A stretch of DNA of 64,000 nt from Desulfovibrio cuneatus DSM 11391 (GTDB taxonomy: Bacteria > Desulfobacterota > Desulfovibrionia > Desulfovibrionales > Desulfovibrionaceae): positions 103,151-167,150 of the forward strand of contig NZ_KE387019.1 in NCBI RefSeq assembly GCF_000430005.1, written 5' to 3'. Positions 44,160 through 52,537 of the stretch are shown in pieces (position 1 is the first letter of the stretch; every line of letters starts with the position of its first letter). The position numbers were made by a program, and so were the translations under genes. A model generated the notes under the pieces. It was given only the letters and a program-made list of their open reading frames with translations. It searched no databases and was not told where the DNA came from.

Positions 44160-45184
44160 TATGCCCAGCCGCCGTTGCCGTCTGGCAATTGCACGTTGTC
44201 GTGTTCCAGTGCCGCAAACTTTTCCGGGCATTCCACCACATAGCCTTCATTCCGGCTTTGGTAGTCTTCCACTTGGTCTTTTTTGGCGTTATCTTCCAGC
44301 TTGCGCCGCCAGGATTTGTCTTGGTGGTAAAGGGAAAGGTTATCCAGGCTGGTAACTACAAGCCCACGCGGGGGGAAGTTGGAAGGGGTTTGCCACGGCA
44401 GGCCACCAAGGGTATTCAGGGCATACTGAATCCACACTTTTTCAGTGGGGGTTTGCCCCATGGCAGAATACAAGGCAGATTTTTCCGCTGTAATCAGGTC
44501 TGTACCCACAAGGGCCACAAGGTTTTTCCGCAAGTAAGGGGGAATACTGGCCACAAGGTCATTCACGGCCACGTCCAGGCAGGTATAGTCACCCCCGGCC
44601 CCAATGCGGATTTTACCCGGCGTGGCCCCGGAAGCCAGGATATTGGCGGGTTTGTATTCCCGCATGTACTGCATCCAGCCTTTGTTCACGTCTTGCAGCA
44701 TGGGGTTGGCTGCCATGTCGGTATTTTCCGCAGCCATGCGGCCATACCAGCCAATAAGTTCCCGGTCGTTGGCAATGCGTTCCTGCACATAGCGTGCATA
44801 ACGCTGGGCAAGGTCGGGGAATTTGGCCCAGGCATCAATTACGTTGTAGCGTATAGCTACATCACTGTTGGTTTGGGCCAGTTTATACTTGTAGGCTTCC
44901 ATACCCAGCAGGTTTTTGGGGTTGCGTTCTTTATCATTTTGGGCCGTGTTGGTTCGCCCGGAAACAGGGCTGGCGGCGTAACCGTAAATGACTTCCCCTT
45001 CCATTTCTTCCACGGGCACAATGTTAATGAGCTTCAAAAAAGAGGACTGTTCCACAATTTTGTCGTTCAGGGCTTGGGCAAGGGTGGGTTCAATGGCAAA
45101 GGCAATGGCAACAGAGGCAACAGAATACCCCTGGGCCAAGCGGGTGCACATGGAGTTAAACAGTTCACGGGTTTTTTTGAGCAT
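44159..45184 (-). CDS. N: Major capsid protein (gpN family)
   Basis: 341 residues. P2 gpN signatures: PVEEMEGEVIYGYAASPVSGRTNT, IRYNVIDAWAKFPDLAQRYARYVQERIANDRELIGWYG, GGDYTCLDVAVNDLVASIPPYLR, and C-terminal SLYHQDKSWRRKLEDN. HK97 fold, cleaved by gpO in the family. AAGGAA precedes the ATG. Confidence 0.93.
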   Translation of the reverse strand: MLKKTRELFNSMCTRLAQGYSVASVAIAFAIEPTLAQALNDKIVEQSSFLKLINIVPVEEMEGEVIYGYAASPVSGRTNTAQNDKERNPKNLLGMEAYKYKLAQTNSDVAIRYNVIDAWAKFPDLAQRYARYVQERIANDRELIGWYGRMAAENTDMAANPMLQDVNKGWMQYMREYKPANILASGATPGKIRIGAGGDYTCLDVAVNDLVASIPPYLRKNLVALVGTDLITAEKSALYSAMGQTPTEKVWIQYALNTLGGLPWQTPSNFPPRGLVVTSLDNLSLYHQDKSWRRKLEDNAKKDQVEDYQSRNEGYVVECPEKFAALEHDNVQLPDGNGGWA

Positions 45185-45239
45185 GGCGTTCCTTATTCAG
45201 TGTGTGGCAAATAGTTGTGTGTGGCAGGGAAAAGAGCAA

Positions 45240-46199
45240 TTACAGCAAAATGTCTTCACCAGAGCCAGCAGGCCCGGTGGTGGTGCTTACCTGTGTGCCG
45301 GGCATGGTGGCCGAAAGGCGCTGGGTAAGGTCCGCAATGCTGTTGGTAATGGCCGCCAGTTGCACTTCCAGCCCAGCCATGGGGCTTACTGCGTGGTTTG
45401 CCTGTGTGGTGCCTTCTTGTGTGGTGCCGGGTTGTGCGGCATCCGTGGTGCCTTCCGTCAATTTTTCTACTTTGGCTTCCAGGGCTTGGGCCGAAAGTAC
45501 CAGTGCCCCCATGCTTGTCTGCATTGCTGTTACGGCAGTGGTTAGCGCCACAATTGCGTCGTCTTTTTTCTCCACGTCTGCTTCCTTTGCCGGGGCATCC
45601 CCGGCGGTAAAATACTTGGTAAAAACATGGCCAAGCGCCTGCATAAAACTGCGGGCGGCTGCTTCTGTGCCCGCATCATCCATATTTGGTTCCGGCGGCA
45701 GGGCCGGGCAATTGCTGCTTAAAAAATAGGTGGGGCTGGTGCCCTGCTGGGCGGTAAAAAAGCGGGTTTCCTGCGTGGCAAGGCTGGCGGGGCTGTCTGT
45801 TACCGCAAGGCCTACAAGGTATGCTTTGCCGGTGCCTGCAAAATTGGGTTGCAGTTCCATACTAAAGAACAACTTTTGCCCATACTGCTGGGCACACACA
45901 TAGCTGGCGTTTGGTGCCAGTTTGGCAAACAGGGAAACAACAGCATCTTCCTTGCGGGCTTCAACCCCTAAAACCTTGCCGTAGTTGTTGCCCCATCTGT
46001 CATGTTCCGGCCAAATAAGGGCCGTGTACGTTTCCTGCTGGTAGCTGGCGGCAGCTTCCAACAACCATTCTGGTTTTATGTCCCGCCCATCCACCGTGGG
46101 GCCGCTTTGCCCAATTTTTACAAACGCGGTTTGCAACACGGGGTTGTGGGCAGTGTTTTGGCCTTTGGCAGGGGCTGCATAGTGTTGTGTGGTGTTCAT
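45240..46199 (-). CDS. O: Capsid scaffold and maturation protease (gpO family)
   Basis: 319 residues. Serine protease N-terminal half with D37 (TVDGRD), H66 (WPEHDRW) and S136 (LAVTDSPASL) in the positions of the P2 gpO triad, then a helical scaffold half (about 200-300). It heads the minus-strand late operon, divergent from terminase. Confidence 0.9.
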   Translation of the reverse strand: MNTTQHYAAPAKGQNTAHNPVLQTAFVKIGQSGPTVDGRDIKPEWLLEAAASYQQETYTALIWPEHDRWGNNYGKVLGVEARKEDAVVSLFAKLAPNASYVCAQQYGQKLFFSMELQPNFAGTGKAYLVGLAVTDSPASLATQETRFFTAQQGTSPTYFLSSNCPALPPEPNMDDAGTEAAARSFMQALGHVFTKYFTAGDAPAKEADVEKKDDAIVALTTAVTAMQTSMGALVLSAQALEAKVEKLTEGTTDAAQPGTTQEGTTQANHAVSPMAGLEVQLAAITNSIADLTQRLSATMPGTQVSTTTGPAGSGEDILL

Positions 46200-46311
46200 G
46201 GGATTACGTTTACTGCATTACGCCAAGTAGGACAAATGATTCCGGTTCTAGATTGCATAAACAGAAACGTTTTAGGCTGTATATTGTTGGTGTGCATGGT
46301 AAAGCCACAAT
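46200..46311. promoter_or_regulatory. Divergent late promoter region between O and P
   Basis: 112 bases between gpO (leftward) and terminase (rightward), the place of the P2 late promoter pair. TGT-N13-ACA at 46292-46310 resembles the TGT-N12-ACA Ogr site but is one base too long. No sigma-70 -35 is clear, consistent with activator dependence. Confidence 0.45.
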
Positions 46312-48198
46312 ATGGAAACCAGCAAAACCTTGGAAAATGTAGGGGCCAGCGCCCTACCTGCGCCCCAAAAAGAAGGGGCAAAGCCCCGCCAGTACCCGGA
46401 AGAAATGCGCCAAGCCGCCCGCAGTTTGTACTTGCGGCGCTATACCGTGCAGGAAATTGCGGAATGCCTGAACGTACCCAAACGCACGGTGTACCACTGG
46501 GCTGCTACGGAAGAATGGGACGCGCTGCTAACGCACGAAAGCCCTGAACAGGCCGTGGCCCGGCGGCTTACTTTGCTTGTGGAGCGGGACAACAAAACAC
46601 CGGCAGAAATGAAGGAAGTGGACCAGCTTTTGGGCTCGCTGGAACGCCTGCAAGCCTTGCGCTTGCGAGCTGCGCAACAATCCGTGCAGCAGGGGGGGCA
46701 GCAGGCAGGCGGGCAGGATGAAGGGGCACGGGGGGGAGTGTGGGAAGGAAACGGGCAAGGCCAGGGCAATGGCCAGGGGGAAAAACCCCGGCCAAAGCGT
46801 GGGCCAAAAATTAAAAACGATGTTTCCCACCTCACCCCGGCCCTGTTCCAAGAAAAGTTCCACCAGCGGTACTTTGAATACCAGCGGCAGTTCCAGGCTG
46901 CCATGCAGTACCGCAACAGGATGTTTTTGAAAGCGCGGCAAATTGGGGCCACGTGGTACTTTGCCCAGGAAGCGTTTGAAAATGCCTGCCTAACAGGGGA
47001 CAACCAGATATTTTTAAGCGCCACCAAGGCCCAGGCACAAATTTTCCGGCAGTACATTATACAACTGGCCGGGGAAGCGTTTGACATTACCCTTTCCGGC
47101 AACCCCATGGTGCTACACACGGGCAAGGGGGCAACAGGCAAGGCAGAACTGCACTTTTTGTCTACGTCCAGCCGTAGCGCCCAGGGCTACCACGGGCACG
47201 TCTACATTGACGAATTTTTCTGGATTCCAAAATTCAAGGCGCTTTACGATGTAGCCAGCGCCATGAGCGCCCACAAAAAATGGCGGCGCACGCTGTTTTC
47301 CACCCCCAGTTGCATAACCCACCAAGCGTACCCAAAATGGAGCGGGGAGGAATGGCAAAAACGCTTTGCCAAACAAAAAAACTGGCCCACCATTGCGGCC
47401 ATGCGGGGTGGCCTGCTGTGCCCGGACAGGGTTTTCCGGCAAATAGTCACCCTGGACGATGCCGTGCGGGGGGGGTGTGATTTATTCGACCTGGAAGAAT
47501 TGAAAATTGAATACACCAAACAGCAGTATGCCCAGTTGTTTGACTGTGAATTTTTAGACGATACCCAGGCCGTTTTTGCCCTGCAACTGCTGGAAAACTG
47601 CATGGGCGATAAAGCCGACTGGGAAGGCATAAACCTTGCCGCCCCCCGGCCCGTGGGCAACCGTGGGGTGTGGGCAGGGTATGACCCCAGCCGCACGCGG
47701 GACGATGCCAGTTTTGTGATAATTCTGCCCCCCCTGGGCAATGAAAAAATGCGCGTTATTGAGCGCCATAAATGGGTGGATAAAAGTTACATTTGGCAAG
47801 CGGAACAGATAAAAAACATTGCCCAGAAATACCAGTTTGACCACTGCGAAATAGACACAACAGGCCCCGGCATTGGCGTGTATGAACACGTAAAAACCTT
47901 TTTGCCCATTGCAACCCCTGTGCATTACAGCGTGCAAAATAAGGCACGGCTGGTGCTGAAGGCCAAAGAGGTTATGGAACAGAACAGGCTGGAATGGGAC
48001 GCGGCAGAAACAGACATTGCCCATGCCTTTATGACCATACGGCAAGTAGCGCTAGACAACGGGGGCATGACGTATGCAGCGGGCCGCACGGCAGATACAG
48101 GCCATGCCGATGCCGCCTGGAGCATTATGCACGCATTGGCGTATGAACCATTGGGCCGGGAATTTTCGGGCAATCAGTCTTGCGTAGCGTTTGGATAA
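46312..48198 (+). CDS. P: Terminase large subunit, ATPase (gpP family)
   Basis: 628 residues. N-terminal HTH (about 45-66, TVQEIAECLNVPKRTVYHW), a Gln/Gly-rich linker, then the motor: Walker A-like KARQIGATWY, Walker B HVYIDEFFWI, and nuclease-type GYDPSRTRDDASFV. Packages DNA into the prohead through the portal. Overlaps the upstream end of the portal gene region and runs divergent to O, as in P2. Confidence 0.93.
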   Translation: METSKTLENVGASALPAPQKEGAKPRQYPEEMRQAARSLYLRRYTVQEIAECLNVPKRTVYHWAATEEWDALLTHESPEQAVARRLTLLVERDNKTPAEMKEVDQLLGSLERLQALRLRAAQQSVQQGGQQAGGQDEGARGGVWEGNGQGQGNGQGEKPRPKRGPKIKNDVSHLTPALFQEKFHQRYFEYQRQFQAAMQYRNRMFLKARQIGATWYFAQEAFENACLTGDNQIFLSATKAQAQIFRQYIIQLAGEAFDITLSGNPMVLHTGKGATGKAELHFLSTSSRSAQGYHGHVYIDEFFWIPKFKALYDVASAMSAHKKWRRTLFSTPSCITHQAYPKWSGEEWQKRFAKQKNWPTIAAMRGGLLCPDRVFRQIVTLDDAVRGGCDLFDLEELKIEYTKQQYAQLFDCEFLDDTQAVFALQLLENCMGDKADWEGINLAAPRPVGNRGVWAGYDPSRTRDDASFVIILPPLGNEKMRVIERHKWVDKSYIWQAEQIKNIAQKYQFDHCEIDTTGPGIGVYEHVKTFLPIATPVHYSVQNKARLVLKAKEVMEQNRLEWDAAETDIAHAFMTIRQVALDNGGMTYAAGRTADTGHADAAWSIMHALAYEPLGREFSGNQSCVAFG

Positions 48199-48212
48199 CA
48201 ACAAGGAATAAC

Positions 48213-49283
48213 ATGAAAAAAAAGAGATATGGTGGGGGGAAAGGCACACAGGCAAGCCCCTGCAACCACGGGGAACACGGCGCAGCTATGGCCTTCAGCT
48301 TTGGTGACCCGGAGCCTATTCTGGCCGGGCAACTGTATGAAGGGCTTGGCAGCGCGTTAATGGACAATGGCCGCTACTACCAAACGCCTGTACCGCTTAC
48401 GGGCATGGCGCGGCTTTTGCGGGCCAACGCCTTCCATGGCCCAATTCTGGAATTTAAAATGAACCAGGTAATGCGCGGGTTTGCGGGCAGCACGGTGGTA
48501 AACCGCAACACAATGCGGTGCATGGCAATGGATTTTCTTGTTTTTGCCAACGCCTATGCCCAGGTACTGCGCAACGGCTTTGGGGAAGTGGTAGCCTTGC
48601 GCCACTTGCCCGCCATAAACATGCGCAGGCACAAGGAAGCAAACCGCTGCTGCCAGCTTACGGAAAAGGGGGAAATAATTGATTTTATGCCGGGTGAAGT
48701 GCTGCACCTGAAAAATTATGACGTTACCCAAGAAATTTACGGCATGCCAAGCTACCTTGGGGCAATACAAAGCATGTTGCTGAATGAAGATGCCACCTTA
48801 TTTAGGCGGCGCTACTACAAAAACGGTGCCCACATGGGGTACATTTTTTACAGTTCCAGCGCGGGGCTGAGTATGAATGACCAAGCGGCCATTAAAAAAG
48901 CAGTGCATGGCAGCAAGGGCGTGGGCAACTTTAAAAATATGTTTCTGCACATACCCAACGGCAGGGAAAAAGACGTGCAAATTCTGCCAGTGGGGGACTT
49001 TTCCACACGGGACGAATTAACACAGATAAAAAACATAAGCCGGGACGACATTATAGCCGCCCACCGTATACCGCCGGCCATGGCCAACATTATTCCCACG
49101 GCAGCCGGGGGGCTGGGGGACATTACCAAAGTGGACTCTGTGTACCAGAAAAACGAAATTGACCCCATACGCGACTATTTGCTGGAAATAAACGACTTTT
49201 TACCCAAGGGCAAAGGAATTTCCTTTAAGCCTGATACCCTGCCAGGGGGGCCGGGGGGTGCGGGGGGCAAGCCCAAGGAGTAA
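48213..49283 (+). CDS. Q: Portal protein (gpQ, PBSX family)
   Basis: 356 residues from the ATG at 48213, which has AAGGA upstream; an in-frame TTG at 48180 lies in terminase. Family signs: PVPLTGMARLLRANAFHGPILEFK, EVLHLKNYDVTQEIYGMPSYLGA, and FSTRDELTQIKNISRDDIIAAHRIPPAMANI. Forms the dodecameric DNA gate. Confidence 0.92.
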   Translation: MKKKRYGGGKGTQASPCNHGEHGAAMAFSFGDPEPILAGQLYEGLGSALMDNGRYYQTPVPLTGMARLLRANAFHGPILEFKMNQVMRGFAGSTVVNRNTMRCMAMDFLVFANAYAQVLRNGFGEVVALRHLPAINMRRHKEANRCCQLTEKGEIIDFMPGEVLHLKNYDVTQEIYGMPSYLGAIQSMLLNEDATLFRRRYYKNGAHMGYIFYSSSAGLSMNDQAAIKKAVHGSKGVGNFKNMFLHIPNGREKDVQILPVGDFSTRDELTQIKNISRDDIIAAHRIPPAMANIIPTAAGGLGDITKVDSVYQKNEIDPIRDYLLEINDFLPKGKGISFKPDTLPGGPGGAGGKPKE

Positions 49284-49376
49284 AGGCCGCAAAAACCGTA
49301 AACACTGCACCCACGTTGCATTTTATAAACAGTGTGCTAAAAAGGAGCCTGTTTTTGGAAAACGCTGATTTATTCC

Positions 49377-49464
49377 GTTTGGCGGCGTTACTTCGCTTTT
49401 TTTGAAACAGTCGAGGAAGGAAGAGTCCACTCCTGCTTCAAAAAAAACTTGTGCCTTGCCAAAC
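49377..49464 (+). repeat. Structured repeat, copy D
   Basis: 88 bases, GTTTGGCGGCGTT to GTGCCTTGCCAAAC; middle arms TTTTTTTGAA/TTCAAAAAAA, core GGAAGGAAGAGTCCA. Between portal and Ogr genes. Preceded by GGAAAACGCTGATTTATTCC (49357-49376), a motif also found elsewhere in the window. Confidence 0.8.
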
Positions 49465-49512
49465 GAAATAACTGCGCGTTTCCTAAATATTTACAAGCAT
49501 GGGTGGTGCAGA

Positions 49513-49758
49513 ATGCGTGTGTATTGTGATAGGTGCGGAACCAAAGCCATTATTGCCACAAGCAAAAAAATTAGCATACAGGTGCGGCACTTATACTGTA
49601 GCTGCACTAACCCGCACTGTGGGCATACTTTTGTGGCAGAGTTGACTTTTAGCCACACCATTTCCCCCAGCTCCCTGGACCTGCCCCAGGCCGTGCAGGC
49701 ACGGCTTGAAGGGTGCGGGGCAAGCCGTGGGCAAGTGCAAAGCCTGCTAGGGGTGTAA
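49513..49758 (+). CDS. ogr: Ogr/Delta-type zinc-finger late transcription activator
   Basis: 81 residues from the ATG at 49513 (MRVYCDRCGTKAII). Zinc ligands C5, C8 and a second pair in CSCTNPHCGHTF with C-x4-C spacing match P2 Ogr and P4 Delta. It should switch on the O, P and other late promoters. An upstream in-frame start inside repeat D is unlikely. Ribosome site weak. Confidence 0.85.
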   Translation: MRVYCDRCGTKAIIATSKKISIQVRHLYCSCTNPHCGHTFVAELTFSHTISPSSLDLPQAVQARLEGCGASRGQVQSLLGV

Positions 49759-49780
49759 AGGGCATGGCCTAAATACAATA

Positions 49781-49812
49781 AAGCGCCGTAACATAACGGC
49801 GCTTCTTTTTTT
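49781..49812 (+). terminator. Terminator after ogr
   Basis: AAGCGCCGT (49781-49789) pairs with ACGGCGCTT (49796-49804), then a T-rich tail (CTTTTTTT). Confidence 0.8.
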
Positions 49813-49843
49813 AGCTAGGCAAGGGGGTGGGAAAAAGGATTCG

Positions 49844-50113
49844 TTAAGAACAGGCTTCCGGGGGCAAAACCCCCGCATCATCCAAACAACACACACATTT
49901 TTTTACATCTGCGGTAATCAAGCCCAAAATAAAGGCCAGGCCCGGCAAGGCTTCTTGCATTGTTGCTGCCAAGGCTTCAAGCCCTGTTACATTGTCATAC
50001 AGCCGGGAAATGGGGTCCATGCCAAGGGGCTGGGGGGCCGTGGCAATGGCGTTGTTTTGGGCAGGGTCAGGGGCTTGGGGGGTAGTACCATGTCCACACA
50101 TAGAAAAAACCAT
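49844..50113 (-). CDS. Hypothetical phage protein
   Basis: 89 residues with a Pro/Ala/Gln-rich N-terminal 30 residues, a hydrophobic helix (EALPGLAFILGLITADV) and a C-terminal KKCVCCLDDAGVLPPEACS with four Cys. No family recognised. Flanked by AT-rich non-coding sequence on its upstream side (50114-50345, nothing else seen). Confidence 0.5.
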   Translation of the reverse strand: MVFSMCGHGTTPQAPDPAQNNAIATAPQPLGMDPISRLYDNVTGLEALAATMQEALPGLAFILGLITADVKKCVCCLDDAGVLPPEACS

Positions 50114-50345
50114 ACCTTTGCAGGGCTGCCACCCTGCGTTTGGGGAAGGGGGAAAAACGTACGTAACTTCTGAATTAGCGGACTAATTCGCCTTCCCGTT
50201 ATTCTATACCTAAAACTTTAGTATTATATTGCCACACCTTGAAAAATAAGGGAATATTTTTTTATTTCATATAACCCGTATTATTCCACTCAAATTTATA
50301 TACCCCCCTTTTCCGCTTGCTGGGGCTAGAAAAAGGGAGATACCC

Positions 50346-51218
50346 CTATTGCGGTGCAGGGGGAAAGCCCACACGCGCATGCCGGAAAATCCAGCATTTC
50401 ACAAGCTTGGTGGTGTGGTGGCTGTTCACGCCCCGGTTGCGGGCAAGCAGTGGGTACCGCAAGCCCAGCCCAAACTGGCGGCGCAGGCCAAAAAGGGTTA
50501 GCGGGGTGCCAGGGGGCACGCTGGGGGCGTGCTGGGCAGCCAGGGGCAACACCGTGGGCAGGTGCAAGGCCACAAGGCCGGGGGTTGCTGTGTGGTTCAC
50601 CGGCATTCCCTTGGCTTCCATAGCTTCCCACACTTGCCAAAAGCGTTGCAGGGCTGCGGGTTCCGGCACGGGTTCGGGTTCCGGTTCCGGCGGGGCCGTG
50701 GCGGCCAGGGCCAGCACCGTGGCTGCCATGGTGGGGGCATGTTCCTTGTGGGCCACGCCCATGCGGCACAGGGCGTCTATGCACTGTTGCCGGGCATACT
50801 TGGGCATGCCTTCAAGCTGGGCCTGTGGGGGCAGGGGCAAGGGCTGTGGGCCGTTTGCGGGGTTTTCGGTATGTTCGGCACCCGGCATGGCAAAAACCCC
50901 GGTACGGCGCAAGCTGGGCAGCACCACAGCAGTAACCCATTTGCGGAAGGCGCGGGCCGCTGGTTTGCGGGAACGGAACACCAGGGCATACAAGCCGGAT
51001 TCGGAAATGGTAGCCATTTCCTGGGCACCACCAAGGGTGTCACTACTAATGACACCCTTTTCCTCTTCATCAAGTAAAGTGGCTAAAGCTTGGCGTGAAT
51101 TGCCCAAGCCAAGCACATTGCACACGTCTTTGGCAATAAACCACGGGTTGCCTGCATCATCCAGTGTGGCGCGTACCAGGGCTTCTTCAAATGCAAAGGG
51201 GGTAAGGGCATTAGGCAT
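50346..51218 (-). CDS. Bro-N domain antirepressor-like protein
   Basis: 290 residues from the ATG at 51218. Residues 8-105 are a Bro-N/antirepressor domain (FAFEEALVRATLDDAGNPWFIAKDVCNVLGLGNSRQALATLL, ISESGLYALVFRSRKPAARAFRKWVTAVVLPSLRRTG), followed by a Pro/Glu-rich linker (APPEPEPEPVPEP) and a C-terminal domain of unknown type. Antirepressors bind phage repressor and favour lysis. Coupled to the 62-residue gene upstream by an ATGCCTAA overlap, and preceded by a long structured leader. Confidence 0.82.
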   Translation of the reverse strand: MPNALTPFAFEEALVRATLDDAGNPWFIAKDVCNVLGLGNSRQALATLLDEEEKGVISSDTLGGAQEMATISESGLYALVFRSRKPAARAFRKWVTAVVLPSLRRTGVFAMPGAEHTENPANGPQPLPLPPQAQLEGMPKYARQQCIDALCRMGVAHKEHAPTMAATVLALAATAPPEPEPEPVPEPAALQRFWQVWEAMEAKGMPVNHTATPGLVALHLPTVLPLAAQHAPSVPPGTPLTLFGLRRQFGLGLRYPLLARNRGVNSHHTTKLVKCWIFRHARVGFPPAPQ

Positions 51219-51399
51219 GGTGGCCCCCCTTGTGTTGCTGCACAAAGGCTGCCAGGGCAGGCCCAACAACGCCAAAAGGCTTGCCCTGCAAACGCATGGC
51301 AAGCTGAACAAACCCCAAGGGCAGGGCAGGTAAGGAAGGGGCAGAAGGAAGGGGGGAAGGCGCAACAGGGCGCACGGGGGCAGGGGCACAAACGTGCAT
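51211..51399 (-). CDS. Short leader-linked protein upstream of the antirepressor
   Basis: 62 residues (MHVCAPAPVRPVAPSPLPSA then a short helical tail). Supported by a good CTAGGAG ribosome site 8 bases upstream and by stop/start overlap with the antirepressor gene. It occupies the place of icd-type frames that couple antirepressor translation in P1-like systems. Composition is Pro/Ala-rich, so the act of translation may matter more than the product. Confidence 0.6.
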   Translation of the reverse strand: MHVCAPAPVRPVAPSPLPSAPSLPALPLGFVQLAMRLQGKPFGVVGPALAAFVQQHKGGHHA

Positions 51400-51660
51400 G
51401 GTGGGAACTCCTAGAACTTTTCAAGGTTCACAGGCACTTTTCACAATAAAAAGTACCGGGTGTTGAAAACAGCTAGGAGCGCTGCTGGCGTATTTAGGCG
51501 CAAGCCCTGGACATTTCGCCACACCCGGCACAACGTGCATAAAAAAATGCCTAAAGCTAGGCATAATGAGCCACGCTGACGGGTAAGCGGCTGTCCGCTC
51601 CTAGGTGTTTTCAAGCACCATATGTGGACAGCATGACCGCTTTTGGGGGGTTTGTCAAGC
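51400..51660 (-). ncRNA. Structured leader / possible antisense RNA of the antirepressor operon
   Basis: Non-coding. On the minus strand: TTGACA at 51659-51654 with CATGCT 17 bases on; then TTGAAAACACCTAGGAGC (about 51615-51597), a hairpin TGCCTA-AAGC-TAGGCA (about 51549-51564 on plus coordinates) followed by seven T, a CCGGGTGT/ACACCCGG stem, and GCTCCTAGCTGTTTTCAA (about 51481-51464), complementary to the first element. CTAGGAG recurs as the ribosome site of the 62-residue gene. Layout resembles C4 antisense RNA control of P1-type antirepressors; function inferred. Confidence 0.55.
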
Positions 51661-51676
51661 GTGGTGTGGTAGTGGA

Positions 51677-52537
51677 TTATTTTGGTTGTGGCACAATGGT
51701 AAGCGTTAGATATACTTTGTTTTTGTCTGTTTTGGCTTTTTCCAAGGTGAATTGCATCCCTTGGGCCACAACGGTTACCGTATTGTTTTCTTTTGTTAGC
51801 CCGCCCATAAGTTGTTCAAACAGGGGCATAACTTCTTCTTGGCTGGGAACAGCTACCACCATTGTGGCCATAAGGGCAGCCAAGGCCGGGCGGTTAAAGG
51901 CTTCCCCTTTCCCTATTTCCCCATACGCCATAAGTTGCGTAACAAAGCCACCTGTTTCCTGCAATTCAATGGTGGGGCTAAGTGTTTCTAACGACTTTAC
52001 AGGCACTTGCCACATTATGTAGCTGGTTTCTTGTAACGGCATTTTGGCTTCTGCCAATGCTTTTTTCAAAGCTGGCCCCACGGCATTCCAGGCAATGGGC
52101 AAGTGCGGCGGCATGGCTGGCGGGGTGCCTGCCACGGCAGCCTTGGCAGCGGCATAGTCAACAGAAGGGGGGGAAGAAGCAACCCCCTTGGAAAGTTTAC
52201 TGGCAATGCCGTTCACAGCAAAAACGGTGCCGTCTTTCACCCACCACACGCCGTTTTCAGCCACCACAGCCATGCCCCCAAACAATGCGCCAAGGTCCGT
52301 TTTGCCAATACTTTGGCCCTTTTCAAGGGTGGCATACACGGCATCTTCTGCGGGGTGGATGTTGGTTTTTTTGTCAATAAGCAACACAGCAAGCACCACC
52401 AGCACAATAACCAGAAGGCAGCCACCACGGGCATTTTTGGCCTTTATGTGCTTGGCCATATCAAACCCGCATTGTGGGCAGGCCTTTGCCTTATTTGAAA
52501 TTGTGTTCTTACATTCCGGGCACGGGACCATAGCCAT
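51677..52537 (-). CDS. Zinc-ribbon membrane protein, putative moron
   Basis: 286 residues. Residues 5-24 are a zinc ribbon with two CxxC pairs (VPCPECKNTISNKAKACPQCG), then a basic stretch and one membrane segment (about 40-54, CLLVIVLVVLAVLLI), then about 230 residues, probably outside the cytoplasm. GGAGG precedes the ATG. It is monocistronic, has its own regulatory region and stands outside the replication and virion modules, so it may be a lysogeny-expressed cargo gene. Function unknown. Confidence 0.65.
   Translation of the reverse strand: MAMVPCPECKNTISNKAKACPQCGFDMAKHIKAKNARGGCLLVIVLVVLAVLLIDKKTNIHPAEDAVYATLEKGQSIGKTDLGALFGGMAVVAENGVWWVKDGTVFAVNGIASKLSKGVASSPPSVDYAAAKAAVAGTPPAMPPHLPIAWNAVGPALKKALAEAKMPLQETSYIMWQVPVKSLETLSPTIELQETGGFVTQLMAYGEIGKGEAFNRPALAALMATMVVAVPSQEEVMPLFEQLMGGLTKENNTVTVVAQGMQFTLEKAKTDKNKVYLTLTIVPQPK

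Noticed and set aside
46292..46310. TGT-N13-ACA as an Ogr binding site
   Set aside because: Spacing is one base longer than the known TGT-N12-ACA, and no second late promoter was found with the same form; kept only as a weak hint in the promoter entry.
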